From VXNE01 sp963668365 (GTDB lineage Bacteria; Pseudomonadota; Gammaproteobacteria; Pseudomonadales; Azotimanducaceae), in NCBI GenBank assembly GCA_963668365.1, contig OY764266.1, forward strand, positions 1,860,001 to 1,924,000: a stretch of 64,000 bases of DNA, written 5' to 3'. Numbering within the stretch: the stretch's first letter is position 1; every line of letters starts with the position of its first letter. The notes beneath the pieces were generated by a model that saw nothing but the letters and a program-made list of their open reading frames with translations, was not told where the DNA came from and ran no database searches. A program made the translations under genes and the position numbers. Of the stretch, positions 45,012 through 57,339 are shown piece by piece.

Positions 45012-46250
45012 ATGCCGCCGCTCTTCCGCAAAGAGGTGCTCGAGGCGCAACGTCAGCGCCTGCACGGAGATGTTCTGATCGTCACGCCGCTATCCATCGC
45101 CGTGGTCACGGGATGGTTGCTGGTGACGCTGCTGACGGTTGGAACCTTTGCATTTCTCGGCACCTATGCCCGAACGGAGCGCGTGCCGGGCTACCTGGTG
45201 CCGTCGAAGGGCTTGGTCAAGGTGGCGCCGCCCCGCTCGGGCGTCTTGCGCGACGCCCGCGCGCGAGTGCGAGAGGAGGTCGAAGCGGGACAGGTCCTGG
45301 CCGTGGTTCAGAGCGAAGCGCCGTCGCTGGCCGGTGACACCGCCGCCGCCATCGCCCTGCAGTCCCTTGGCGATCAGGAGCGCCTGCTCGAGCGCCAGAT
45401 ACGTCTCGAACAGGATCGCATGGTTCGGGAACGTTCCCGGCTCGAGGCCGCGCGGGACAGCCTGAACGCGCAGATCGCGTCTTTCGAAGAGCAGCGGGAG
45501 TTGCAACGCGAACTCACGGGGTCCGCGCGCTCGGCATTCGAAAAGGTCCAGGGGATGCTCGAGGGAGGCTTCATCTCGGTCGTCGAATCGGAGCGGCGAC
45601 GGCAATCCTGGCTGGCCCACCACCTGGAGGAGAAGCGACAGGCCCGGCAGTTGACCGAACTGCGTGCGCGCCTGACGGATGTCGACCACCAACTGGCGGT
45701 GCTTCCGCAGGAGGTCGCGTTGCGCATGTCCAGGCTGGAGAGCCAGGTCGCGGACATCGAGCAGCGGGAAGCGGAGCTGGAGGGCCGTCGCGCGTACGTG
45801 GTCAAGGCCCCGGTCGCCGGTACCATCGCCTCGATTCGCGATATCCCCGGCGCGGTCGTTTCTCCGCAACAGCCGCTGGCATCCATACTTCCCGCCGGCA
45901 GCGAACTCGAGGCGGAACTCTTCGTTCCCAGCAGGGCGGCGGGATTCGTTGCGGCGGGCCAGCCGGTTCGCCTGCTGTATGCCGCGTTTCCCTACCAGCG
46001 ATTCGGCACCCACGAGGGGATGATCCGTCACGTCGCGCCAGCGATAACCCCCGCCACGGAGGCGGATGTCCCGTTCAACCTCGCGGAACCCTGCTATCGC
46101 GTTGCGGTGCGGCTCGGATCGCAGGAAGTGATGGCTTTTGGCCGCAGCTTCGGGCTCCAGCCGGGCATGTTGCTGGAAGGCAACATCATCCTGGAGCGGC
46201 GCTCGTTTTTCAGTTGGTTGACCGAGCCGTTCCGGGCAGTGCGCCATTGA
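45012..46250 (+). CDS. HlyD/CvaA-type membrane fusion protein of a peptide exporter
   Basis: A 412-residue periplasmic adaptor. One N-terminal helix (IAVVTGWLLVTLLTVGTFAFLG) precedes a biotinyl-lipoyl half motif (VPGYLVPSKGLVKVAPPRSGVL), a long alpha-helical hairpin (about 110-250) and the second lipoyl half (VKAPVAGTIASIRDIPGAVV). Its size and the short hairpin are like CvaA-type partners of bacteriocin exporters. It bridges the inner-membrane ABC transporter to an outer-membrane TolC-like channel, which is not encoded here. Its stop overlaps the ABC gene start. Confidence 0.87.
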   Translation: MPPLFRKEVLEAQRQRLHGDVLIVTPLSIAVVTGWLLVTLLTVGTFAFLGTYARTERVPGYLVPSKGLVKVAPPRSGVLRDARARVREEVEAGQVLAVVQSEAPSLAGDTAAAIALQSLGDQERLLERQIRLEQDRMVRERSRLEAARDSLNAQIASFEEQRELQRELTGSARSAFEKVQGMLEGGFISVVESERRRQSWLAHHLEEKRQARQLTELRARLTDVDHQLAVLPQEVALRMSRLESQVADIEQREAELEGRRAYVVKAPVAGTIASIRDIPGAVVSPQQPLASILPAGSELEAELFVPSRAAGFVAAGQPVRLLYAAFPYQRFGTHEGMIRHVAPAITPATEADVPFNLAEPCYRVAVRLGSQEVMAFGRSFGLQPGMLLEGNIILERRSFFSWLTEPFRAVRH

Positions 46251-48391
46251 TGGATCGGGAGGATCTGAGGCTCCTCAACTTCGGGGCGCGAAAACTGCCG
46301 ATCGTTCGCCAGAACGAGACGACGGAGTGCGGCCTGGCGTGCCTCGCGATGGTCGCGGGATTCCATGGGCTCAAGACGGACATAGCGGCGCTCAGAAGGC
46401 GCTTTCCGATTAGCGCGGCAGGCGTCACGCTGTCGGCGATCATGGAGATGGCCGCTCGCCTGGGCATGGGTTGCCGGGCGCTCAAGGTCCCGCTCGAGGA
46501 CATTCGCAAGGTGCAGACGCCCGCCATCATCCACTGGGACCTGAACCATTTTGTCGTGCTGAAGTCCGCGCGCGCGAAGTCGATGGTCGTCCACGATCCC
46601 GCGTCGGGTGCGCGTCGGTACACGCGAGACGCGTTCTCTGCGCACTTTACCGGCGTCGCGCTGGAACTCCATCCAACGAAGCAGTTCGAGAGGGCCGAGG
46701 AGCGCACCCGGCTGCGTCTGAACCATTTGTGGACCCGCATTCGCGGTCTCAAGCGGACGTTGGCGCAAGCCCTGGTTCTGTCGGCGATCCTGCAGTTGTT
46801 CGTCCTGGTCAGCCCGTTCTACCTGCAACTGACGGTGGACGAAGTGCTGGTGAAGTTCGATGCCGACCTGCTCTTTGTGCTCGCCTTCGCCTTCGGCGCG
46901 CTCGCCGTTCTGAACGCCGTTGCCGGACTGCTTCGCGGCTATGTGCTGCTCTATTTCGGCAACATGCTGAACTACCAGATGGTGTGCAATCTCTTCGCCC
47001 ACCTGATCCGGTTGCGGGCGGACTTTTTCGAAAAGCGCCACATGGGCGACATCGTTTCGCGTTTCGGTTCCGTGGAGCCGATCCGGTCGCTGTTCACGGA
47101 GGGGCTTGTTGCGACCGCGATCGACGGCGTCATGGCGGTCGCGACCCTCGTCATGATGTTCGTCTACAGTCCCGTGCTCGCCTCGATCGCCCTTGTCGCC
47201 CTGGCGCTATACCTGGTTCTGCGCGTCGTTTCCTATCCGCCGCTGCGCGCCAGGAGCGAGGACGCCATCGTCCACCACGCCAGGGAACAGTCGTTCTTCA
47301 TGGAGACCGTGCGCGGCGTGCAGAGCATCAAGCTCTTTGGACGCGAGACGGACAGAAGACGCGTGTGGCAGAACCGTTTCGCCGACGCGGTCAACGCGGA
47401 CGTGCGCGTGCACAAGCTGGGCATCTGGTTCACGCTCGGAAACAGCATGATCTTCGGTATCGAGCACGTCGTCCTCATATACGTCGCGGCGAAGATGACC
47501 CTCGGCGGGGAGTTCACGGTCGGCATGATCTTCGCGTACATGGCGTACAAGCGGCAGTTCACGGACAAGGCCATTGCGCTGGTCGAACGCCTGATCGAGT
47601 TCCGGATGCTTGACCTGCATCTTTCCCGCATCTCGGATATCGCCCTGGCCGAGCAGGAGCCCGCAGCATTGCCGTCGGCGACCAGAGGCGACGGCCCGTT
47701 TTGCGGCGCCCTCAGCCTTGATGGTGTTTCCTTTCGGTACGGCGAAGGCCTGCCCGAGGTGCTGGGCGGAGTCGGTATCGACATCGCCGCCGGCGAGACC
47801 GTAGCTTTCGTCGGCTCCTCGGGAAGCGGCAAGACAACCCTGATGAAGATCATGCTGGGTCTGTTCGAGCCCACTCGGGGCCGGGTCCTGGTCGACGGGC
47901 GCGCCCTGGCGGACGTCGGCGTCGGAGAGTACCGCCGTCATGTCGGGTCGGTGATGCAGGAGGACGCCTTGTTCGCGGGGTCCATCGCCGAGAACATCGC
48001 GTTCTTCGACTCGGAAATCGACATGGCGGGGGTGGTGCGCGCGGCCACGCTGGCTTGCATTCACCGTGAAATCACCGCGAAACCCATGCAGTACGAGACC
48101 CTCGTCGGCGATATGGGCTCGGCGCTTTCCGGGGGCGAAAAGCAGCGCGTGCTGCTTGCGCGGGCGTTGTATCGCCAGCCGAAGATACTATTCATGGACG
48201 AAGGGACGTCGAGCCTCGATGTCGTGACCGAGCGCGAGGTCAACGCGTCGATCAGGTCGTTGGGCATAACGCGCATCATCGTCGCGCACCGGCCCGAAAC
48301 GATTCGAACGGCGGACCGCGTGGCCACTCTGGTCGATGGCAGGCTCCAGCCGGTGGAGCCGACAGCATCAGGCGCCGGTCAAAACCGGTAG
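46250..48391 (+). CDS. peptidase-containing ABC exporter (C39 protease plus ABC)
   Basis: A 713-residue three-domain transporter. An N-terminal C39 cysteine protease has Q21 and C27 in QNETTECGLACLAM, H100 in NHFVVL and D116 in VHDPASG, so its catalytic residues are intact. Six transmembrane helices follow (about 165-440). The C-terminal ATPase has GSSGSGKTTLM, LSGGEKQRVLLARAL and the FMDEGTSSLD Walker B. Such proteins cut double-glycine leader peptides and export the product. I find no double-glycine precursor gene next to it. The pair splits the usual M23-secA neighbourhood and so looks inserted. Confidence 0.93.
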   Translation: MDREDLRLLNFGARKLPIVRQNETTECGLACLAMVAGFHGLKTDIAALRRRFPISAAGVTLSAIMEMAARLGMGCRALKVPLEDIRKVQTPAIIHWDLNHFVVLKSARAKSMVVHDPASGARRYTRDAFSAHFTGVALELHPTKQFERAEERTRLRLNHLWTRIRGLKRTLAQALVLSAILQLFVLVSPFYLQLTVDEVLVKFDADLLFVLAFAFGALAVLNAVAGLLRGYVLLYFGNMLNYQMVCNLFAHLIRLRADFFEKRHMGDIVSRFGSVEPIRSLFTEGLVATAIDGVMAVATLVMMFVYSPVLASIALVALALYLVLRVVSYPPLRARSEDAIVHHAREQSFFMETVRGVQSIKLFGRETDRRRVWQNRFADAVNADVRVHKLGIWFTLGNSMIFGIEHVVLIYVAAKMTLGGEFTVGMIFAYMAYKRQFTDKAIALVERLIEFRMLDLHLSRISDIALAEQEPAALPSATRGDGPFCGALSLDGVSFRYGEGLPEVLGGVGIDIAAGETVAFVGSSGSGKTTLMKIMLGLFEPTRGRVLVDGRALADVGVGEYRRHVGSVMQEDALFAGSIAENIAFFDSEIDMAGVVRAATLACIHREITAKPMQYETLVGDMGSALSGGEKQRVLLARALYRQPKILFMDEGTSSLDVVTEREVNASIRSLGITRIIVAHRPETIRTADRVATLVDGRLQPVEPTASGAGQNR

Positions 48392-48422
48392 AATCCCGCA
48401 TGATTGTCAAGGTCGCATTGCG

Positions 48423-51167
<2,745 letters not shown>

Positions 51168-51169
51168 CC

Positions 51170-52366
51170 ATGGCTGTCAACCTGCCGCCGGCCGGAGAGC
51201 TGAGGGCGGTCCCGGGAATCCGTATCGGGACGGCTGCTGCCGGCATCAAGTATCGAGAGCGGGACGATGTCGCCCTGTTCGCTCTCGGGCGCGGTTCGAC
51301 CGTCGGCGGCGTATTCACCCGGAGCAGCTTTCGGGCGGCACCCGTCGCGGTGGCGGCAGAACGCCTGGGAGCAGCCCGGGGCCTCGTCGTCAACAGCGGC
51401 AACGCCAACGCGGCCACCGGAGACCGTGGGCTTGAGGATGCGCGGTCGAGCTGCGCGCTGGCCGCCGATGTCCTCGGATGCGAAGCGAACGAGGTGTTGC
51501 CCTTCTCCACCGGCGTGATCGGTGAGTTCCTGCCGATGGACAGGATGGCAGAAGGAATCCGGCGGGCGGGAAACGCGCTCAGGGACGATGCCTGGCTGCT
51601 GGCCGCGCGGGCCATCATGACCACCGATACGCAGCCCAAGGGCGTGTCGGGGCGTTTCGAGATCGGTGGCGCGCACGTTACCGCCACGGCGATCGTCAAG
51701 GGATCGGGCATGATCCGGCCGGACATGGCGACGCTGCTGGCGTTCCTCGGCACCGACGCGGCGCTTTCCCCCGACAGGGCGCAGGATCTGGCGCGGGACC
51801 TCGGCGAACGCAGCTTCAACCGGTTGACGATAGACGGCGACACATCGACCAACGACTCGTTCGTCGTCGCGGCTACGGGCCGCGCTGGCGTCGGCGACGA
51901 GCATTACGATGCGCTGCTCGCCAGGCTGACACCGTTGGTGGTCGACCTTGCGGAACGCACCGTGCGAGACGGCGAGGGTGCTACGAGGTTCGTGACCGTG
52001 ACCGTGCAGGGCGGAGCATCCGCCGGCGAATGTCTGCGCGCGGCCTACACCGTCGCGCATTCGCCCCTGGTCAAGACCGCGCTGTTTGCCGGCGATCCCA
52101 ACTGGGGCCGGTTCTGCATGGCCATCGGCCGCGCTGGCGTGGAGGGCCTCGACCCGGCGGGCGTCTCACTGCATCTCGACGAGGTCTGCGTCGCGGATGG
52201 CGGGCTGGTCGCCGCGTCCTATACGGAAGAACAGGGGGCTGCGGTGATGGCGCGCGACGAGTTCACGGTCCGCATCGACCTTGGCCGGGGCGACTGCGCG
52301 GAGACCGTCTGGACATCGGACCTGTCCTACGAATACGTCCGGATCAACGCCGAGTACAGAACCTGA
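51170..52366 (+). CDS. argJ: bifunctional ornithine acetyltransferase/N-acetylglutamate synthase
   Basis: ArgJ (398 residues) recycles the acetyl group in arginine synthesis. The self-cleavage site is in KGSGMIRPDMATLLAFLGTDA, where the Thr of MAT becomes the N-terminal nucleophile. Other motifs are NSGNANAATGDRG, STGVIGEFLPMDRM and GDPNWGRFCMAIGRAG. The secA-argJ order is conserved in several gammaproteobacteria. It ends 49 bases from the convergent yacG. Confidence 0.95.
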   Translation: MAVNLPPAGELRAVPGIRIGTAAAGIKYRERDDVALFALGRGSTVGGVFTRSSFRAAPVAVAAERLGAARGLVVNSGNANAATGDRGLEDARSSCALAADVLGCEANEVLPFSTGVIGEFLPMDRMAEGIRRAGNALRDDAWLLAARAIMTTDTQPKGVSGRFEIGGAHVTATAIVKGSGMIRPDMATLLAFLGTDAALSPDRAQDLARDLGERSFNRLTIDGDTSTNDSFVVAATGRAGVGDEHYDALLARLTPLVVDLAERTVRDGEGATRFVTVTVQGGASAGECLRAAYTVAHSPLVKTALFAGDPNWGRFCMAIGRAGVEGLDPAGVSLHLDEVCVADGGLVAASYTEEQGAAVMARDEFTVRIDLGRGDCAETVWTSDLSYEYVRINAEYRT

Positions 52367-52415
52367 CTCGATGGGTGGCCCGGGGGCGCCTCTCGGAGCG
52401 ACGCGTGTTCTGGCT

Positions 52416-52613
52416 TCAGTCTTCGCCCATGTCGTCGGTCGGCGCGTTGTCGAATGCGGAATCGCCCTCGATTCGATAGCTTTCGTCCGCCCACCCGCCG
52501 AAATCGATCAGCCTGCATCGTTCGGAGCAGAACGGTCGATACCTGTCCGCCGCTGACCACTTGACGGGTTTGCGGCATGTCGGGCAAGGCAGGATTCGGA
52601 TCGGGTCGGACAT
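52416..52613 (-). CDS. yacG: DNA gyrase inhibitor YacG (zinc protein)
   Basis: A 65-residue zinc-ribbon protein with the two pairs CPTC and CSERC (CPTCRKPVKWS...FCSERCRLIDFGGWADE), which binds GyrB in E. coli. It is the last gene of the pilB-pilC-pilD-yacG block, as in many gammaproteobacteria. Confidence 0.93.
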   Translation of the reverse strand: MSDPIRILPCPTCRKPVKWSAADRYRPFCSERCRLIDFGGWADESYRIEGDSAFDNAPTDDMGED

Positions 52614-52661
52614 GGCTTTGCGGTACCGGGAGCGGGGCCGGCGGGAGCCGCGCGCCGCTCG

Positions 52662-53507
52662 TCAGATGGCGATCAACTGTTCTCGGAACAATAGCGTAAC
52701 CCACCCCGAGGCGGCGAGGAACGGTCCGAACGGAATCGGTTGATCGCGCTTTATCGCGCGCCTTATGAGCGCGACCGCGGCGTAAAGCAATCCGGCGATC
52801 GACGCGAGCAGTACCACCGCGGGGAGCGCCTGCCATCCTAGCCAGGCGCCAAGCGCCGCCAGCAGCTTGAAGTCGCCATGGCCCATGCCCTCGCGGCCGG
52901 TGAGCAGCCTGAATGCCCAGTAAACGATCCAGAGCGCCGTGTAGCCGACGACGGCGCCTATGATCGAGTCCGCCGGGGAGACATGACCGAAAACGAGCGC
53001 CGTCAGAACCCCAACCCAAAGCAGCGGGATGGTGATCTCGTCGGGAAGGAGGTGCGTCTCCATGTCTATGCAGCCGAGCGCGATCAGGCTCAACGTGTAG
53101 AAGAGCAGGGCGACGGTGAGCCACTCGTAGCCGAAAATCTGCAGTACGCCGAGGCCGGCCAGGACCGTGACCGCTTCCACCAGCGGGTACCGCAAGGGAA
53201 TTCGCCAGCCGCAGCGGGAACATCGCCCGCGCAGGATGAGCCAGCTCAGGATCGGAATGTTGTGCCAGGGTCCGATGGGGCGTTCGCACTGCGGACACCG
53301 GGAACGGGGCGCGGCCAGGTTGAATCGGCTTTCGGATTCGGAGGGCTCGAGCGGCATCTCTAGCAGCTCGCGGGCGTGGGCTCGCCAGTCGCGCTCGAGC
53401 ATGATCGGCAGGCGGTGGATGACGACGTTGAGAAAGCTGCCGATGGCCAGGAACAGGATGGCCAGCAGGATGGGAAGCGCCCAACCGAGATTCAGGAGCA
53501 TCGGCAA
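52662..53507 (-). CDS. pilD: prepilin leader peptidase/N-methyltransferase
   Basis: PilD (281 residues) is an inner-membrane aspartic protease that cuts prepilins after the glycine and methylates the new N-terminus. The cytoplasmic loop has the CPQC and CSRC zinc-type pairs. The catalytic aspartates lie in GCIDMETHLLPDEIT and in GMGHGDFKLLAALGAW. Eight helices are visible. It acts on the two pilins encoded at 56.8-57.7 kb. Confidence 0.95.
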   Translation of the reverse strand: MPMLLNLGWALPILLAILFLAIGSFLNVVIHRLPIMLERDWRAHARELLEMPLEPSESESRFNLAAPRSRCPQCERPIGPWHNIPILSWLILRGRCSRCGWRIPLRYPLVEAVTVLAGLGVLQIFGYEWLTVALLFYTLSLIALGCIDMETHLLPDEITIPLLWVGVLTALVFGHVSPADSIIGAVVGYTALWIVYWAFRLLTGREGMGHGDFKLLAALGAWLGWQALPAVVLLASIAGLLYAAVALIRRAIKRDQPIPFGPFLAASGWVTLLFREQLIAI

Positions 53508-53547
53508 CCCGCCGGGAGATCGTTACGCGCCTGGCTGAACATCCGGA

Positions 53548-54762
53548 TCAGAGTCCGCCCGCGACCGCGCCGAGCTGAAAGATCGGCAGGTACATTGCGA
53601 TGACGAGCCCCCCGATGAGGACGCCCAGCACCGCCATGATCATCGGTTCGAGCAGCGAAGTCAGGCTCTCCACCGTGTCGTCGACCTGGTCCTCGTAGTA
53701 CGCGGCGGATCGGTCGAGCATGTCGTCCAGGGTGCCCGACTCCTCGCCCACGGCGATCATCTGCACGACGACGGCGGGAAAGACCCGGCCGGTGCGCATG
53801 GCTGCGCTGATCTGGCGCCCGCCGGCGACTTCCTCGCAGATTCGATGCATCTCCCGCGCGAACACCGAGTTGCCCGCCGCCGCCGCCACCGAGTTCAGCG
53901 CTTCGATCAACGGAACGCCCGCCGAAATGGTGGTCGCCATCGTGCGCGCGCAGCGCGCCACGGCGGACTTGCGGGAGATTCCTCCGATGATGGGGAGCCG
54001 CAGGACAAGTCGGTCCATCGCTTCCCGCGCGGGCGCCGCGCGGCGCGCGGCGTGAAATCCCGCCGGGAGCACGGCGACGGAGACGAGGAGCGCCAGCCAC
54101 CACTCCTGCGCAAACTCGGAAATGGCGATGACGAGGAGCGTCGCAGCCGGCAACTCGGCACCGAAACCGGCGAATATCTGTTCGAATTGAGGCACCACCT
54201 TGATCAGCAGGATACCGGATACAGCCAGGGCAACGCATATCACGGCGATGGGATACACCATCGCCTTCCTGAGTTTCGACCTGAGCCCCTCGGTCTTTTC
54301 CTTGTGCGTGGCGATGCGATGCAGCATCGCTTCGAGGGCGCCCGCGCGCTCTCCCGCCTCCACCAGGCTGCAGAACAGCGTGTCGAATTGCGCCGGATGC
54401 CTGCGGAGCGCCGTCGCGAAAGACTCGCCGGCCGACACATCGTTGCGGATCCCCCGAACCAGGTCGGCCATTCGCCGCTTTTCGGCGCCGCTCGCGACGA
54501 TGTCGAAGGCCTGCACCAGGGCCACGCCGGAGCGCAGCATTGTGGCAAGCTGGCGCGTGAAGAACGCGATATCGGAGGTTTTCAGGCGTCCCCCCAGTCG
54601 GCTTGCGGAAGGCTTTCGCTTTCGTTGCAGGCGCGACGGTTGAATCCCCTGGCGCCTGAGCGCGGCGCGGGCCATCTGCGGATTCGGACTGACGATCTCG
54701 CCGCTGGCGGCGGCGCCCTGGCGGTCTCGCCCCGCCCAGGCGAAGACATGCGTACCGGACAT
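53548..54762 (-). CDS. pilC: type IV pilus inner-membrane platform protein PilC
   Basis: A 404-residue GspF/PilC protein with two repeated cytoplasmic four-helix domains (FFTRQLATMLRSGVALVQAFDI and RCARTMATTISAGVPLIEALNSV are the paired repeats) and three transmembrane helices. It converts PilB motor action into pilin insertion. I start at the ATG at 54760-54762 (MSGTHVFAWAGRDRQG), which matches the family. Confidence 0.94.
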   Translation of the reverse strand: MSGTHVFAWAGRDRQGAAASGEIVSPNPQMARAALRRQGIQPSRLQRKRKPSASRLGGRLKTSDIAFFTRQLATMLRSGVALVQAFDIVASGAEKRRMADLVRGIRNDVSAGESFATALRRHPAQFDTLFCSLVEAGERAGALEAMLHRIATHKEKTEGLRSKLRKAMVYPIAVICVALAVSGILLIKVVPQFEQIFAGFGAELPAATLLVIAISEFAQEWWLALLVSVAVLPAGFHAARRAAPAREAMDRLVLRLPIIGGISRKSAVARCARTMATTISAGVPLIEALNSVAAAAGNSVFAREMHRICEEVAGGRQISAAMRTGRVFPAVVVQMIAVGEESGTLDDMLDRSAAYYEDQVDDTVESLTSLLEPMIMAVLGVLIGGLVIAMYLPIFQLGAVAGGL

Positions 54763-54799
54763 CAGTGCCGCGCCGGCTGCGTTCGCATCGCGTTGCGGC

Positions 54800-56536
54800 T
54801 CAAGACGATGGCTGCCCGGCAAGCGTGATGCGGTTGATCTCGGCGAGGGAAGTTGCGCCGCGCATCACCTTTTTGATCCCGGCCGCCCTCAGGTCGTCGA
54901 AGCCGTGTCTCTTCGCCTGCTCGGCAAACCGGACGCTGTCGCCCGCCTCGAGCGCGATACCCGACATTTCCGGCGTCATCTCTACCGCTTCGTATACGCC
55001 CGCGCGGCCCCGGTAGCCGTTCCGGCATTTTCCGCAACCCTGGGGATTGGCCTCGTATACGATGAACCCGTCTTCGACATCGGTCTGCGGGAAGCCCTCC
55101 CTCAGCAGTGCCTCGCGCGGCACATCGATGGGCCGCTTGCAGGCGGGGCACAGGAGCCTCGCCAGCCGCTGGGCGATGACCAGGCTGACCGATGTCGCCA
55201 GGTTGAACGGGGCCACGCCCATGTTGCGCATGCGCGTCAGCGTCTCGGCGGCGGAGTTCGTGTGCAGCGTGGACAGGACGAGGTGTCCGGTCTGCGAAGC
55301 CTTGACCGCCATTTCGGCGGTCTCGAGATCACGGATCTCTCCGACCATGACGACATCCGGGTCCTGGCGCAGGAACGACCTGAGGGCGGTGGCGAAGTCG
55401 AGGCCTACCCTGGCGTTGACGTGGACCTGGTTGATGCCGTCGATGTGCATTTCCACGGGGTCTTCCGCCGTCGCGATGTTCCGGGTGGCGTCGTTCAGAA
55501 GATTGAGGCCGGCGTAGAGCGTCATCGTCTTGCCGCTGCCGGTGGGCCCGGTGACGAGGATCATCCCTTGCGGCCTGTTCAACGCGTCGAGATAGCTCTG
55601 TTCCTGCGCGGGCTCGAAGCCGAGTTCTTCGATGCCGATGCGTGTGCGTGACTGGTCGAGGATCCTGAGCACGATCTTCTCTCCGAACAGGGTCGGCAGC
55701 GTGTTCATGCGCAGGTCGATGGACCGCGTTTTCGACAACGTCATCTTGATACGCCCGTCCTGGGGGATGCGGCGCTCGGAAATGTCGAGCGCGGCCATGA
55801 CCTTGAGCCGCGCGGCAAGCCGATTGCCGAGGTTGGACGGCGGCGCCGACATCTCGCGCAGGATGCCGTCGGTTCGAAAACGCACGCGGTAACGCGCCTC
55901 GTAGGGTTCGAAGTGGATGTCGGAGGCGCCGGCCCTGATGGCGTCGAGCAGGGTCCGGTTCACGAACCGAACGATGGGCGTGTCGTCGGCCTGTTCGGCT
56001 TCCTCCACCGGCGGCGCGTCGGTTTCCACGGCTTCCAGGTCTATCTCGTCCGACAGGTCGCCGACGCCGTGGTCGAACGTCGGAGCATTGGCGCGTTCCC
56101 GCGCGAAGTACCGTTCGATCGCGTTGTCCAGCTTGTCCGCTGCTGCGACCGTCGGTTCGATGTCGATCCCGGTCGCGAGCTTGATCGCATCGAGCGCGCG
56201 AACATCGGCCGGGTCTGCCAGGGCGACATGCAGCGAGTCGCCGCGCCGGACGAGGGGCAGGACCCGGTGACGCCGAATGAGCCCTTCATCGAAGTCCTGC
56301 GTCAGCGCATCGGGGTCGAGAGCCGCAACGTCGATGGCGGGCACGCCGAACTCCCGACTTGCGCACATCGCGATCGCATCCGGCTCGACCAGGCCGCGGC
56401 GCAACAGGTGTTCCACCAGCGGCTGGGCATTTCGCCTTGCCGCGTCGAATGCTTCGCGCGCCTCGCGGGCGGGCAGGACGCCGTCGTTGACCAGGCGCTG
56501 GGCCAGACCGGTCAGGGGTGGTTGCGTGGTTGCCAT
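54800..56536 (-). CDS. pilB: type IV pilus extension ATPase PilB
   Basis: A 578-residue secretion ATPase. The N-terminal GspE-N domain is followed by the ATPase core with GPTGSGKTMTLYAGLN (Walker A), the Asp box GEIRDLETAEMAVKASQTGHLVLSTLHTN and a tetracysteine zinc site (CPAC and CGKC). It powers pilus extension. The frame is open far upstream to 57094, but that overlaps the divergent pilin gene; the ATG at 56534-56536 (MATTQPPLTGLAQRL) fits the family. Confidence 0.95.
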   Translation of the reverse strand: MATTQPPLTGLAQRLVNDGVLPAREAREAFDAARRNAQPLVEHLLRRGLVEPDAIAMCASREFGVPAIDVAALDPDALTQDFDEGLIRRHRVLPLVRRGDSLHVALADPADVRALDAIKLATGIDIEPTVAAADKLDNAIERYFARERANAPTFDHGVGDLSDEIDLEAVETDAPPVEEAEQADDTPIVRFVNRTLLDAIRAGASDIHFEPYEARYRVRFRTDGILREMSAPPSNLGNRLAARLKVMAALDISERRIPQDGRIKMTLSKTRSIDLRMNTLPTLFGEKIVLRILDQSRTRIGIEELGFEPAQEQSYLDALNRPQGMILVTGPTGSGKTMTLYAGLNLLNDATRNIATAEDPVEMHIDGINQVHVNARVGLDFATALRSFLRQDPDVVMVGEIRDLETAEMAVKASQTGHLVLSTLHTNSAAETLTRMRNMGVAPFNLATSVSLVIAQRLARLLCPACKRPIDVPREALLREGFPQTDVEDGFIVYEANPQGCGKCRNGYRGRAGVYEAVEMTPEMSGIALEAGDSVRFAEQAKRHGFDDLRAAGIKKVMRGATSLAEINRITLAGQPSS

Positions 56537-56723
56537 GATTCGTGGTGCGGCGCGGTTTGCCCGCAAGTGTAGGCGGGTGCGGGGTGCGCGTCGGCGGGAC
56601 AAACGCGATGATTCTTGTGCGACATGCCGGGTTTTCGATGATCGGAAGTTTCCCACAGCCCCGCCGTCATCGCCGTCGCCAGGCAGGAGCGATCTCTCAC
56701 AGCGAACAGTGACGCTGGCTGGC

Positions 56724-56751
56724 TTTACGAACCCGACTGTCGGTTTAGCAT
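56724..56751 (+). promoter_or_regulatory. candidate promoter of the major pilin gene
   Basis: TTTACG (56724-56729) and TAGCAT (56746-56751) are 16 bases apart. Transcription would begin near 56758, which would place the ATG at 56759 almost on the start site and so favours the ATG at 56783. I see no sigma-54 (GG-N10-GC) promoter of the kind common for pilA. Confidence 0.35.
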
Positions 56752-56782
56752 ATCGGGCATGGCAGTGAATCGAGGCGCGCGC

Positions 56783-57298
56783 ATGATGCATGAAACCGCT
56801 CAATTCAGGAGGACGGCATCTCGGGTCCGGCAACCCGCGCGACGCGCGGGAGGTCTCAGCCTGATCGAGTTGATGATCGTCGTGGCCATCGCGGGCATCC
56901 TCGCCGCCGTGTCGTTGCCGCTTTATCAGAACTACGTGCTCAACGCCAACATGACGAAGCTGAATGCCCACTACGAGGAAGGCGCTCGCTTCGTCGAGAA
57001 CGAGCTGCGCAAGATCCGTTCGGAACTCGCGATGAACATCCGTACCCCCGCGGATCAGGATGGACTCCTGTCGGAGGCGTACTGGGTCGCGCAACTCTCC
57101 GGGCGGGGTGGAGGCACGGCGCCCGGCGGCGGTCCTCCCTATATCGCGGGCCTGACGGGAAACGACACCCTGGGGCAGGTCGGCGTAGCCGAAGCGGGAG
57201 GGGTCGCGACCGGCGACTACGCGGTGACCCTGACCCGGCCCGCGTACGGCGATTTTCCCGCGGCGGCCCAGCGCACGATCCTCTGGTCGGAACTCTGA
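56783..57298 (+). CDS. type IV prepilin, PilA-like
   Basis: About 171 residues from this start. After an unusually long leader (about 24 residues) comes the prepilin site GG/LSLIELMIVVAIAGILAAVSLPLYQNY: the peptidase glycine, then Leu at +1 and Glu at +5, followed by the hydrophobic assembly helix. The mature domain has no cysteines, so the usual C-terminal disulfide is absent. An in-frame ATG at 56759 would make the leader 32 residues. It is divergent from pilB and precedes a second pilin by 41 bases. Confidence 0.87.
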   Translation: MMHETAQFRRTASRVRQPARRAGGLSLIELMIVVAIAGILAAVSLPLYQNYVLNANMTKLNAHYEEGARFVENELRKIRSELAMNIRTPADQDGLLSEAYWVAQLSGRGGGTAPGGGPPYIAGLTGNDTLGQVGVAEAGGVATGDYAVTLTRPAYGDFPAAAQRTILWSEL

Positions 57299-57339
57299 TC
57301 GCTGCTTCGGGCGAGGGCGAGGGAGAGAGGGAGAGAAAG

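Noticed and set aside
54800..57094. Longer PilB start near 57094
   Set aside because: It would run antisense through most of the first pilin gene; the ATG at 56536 matches the PilB family N-terminus.
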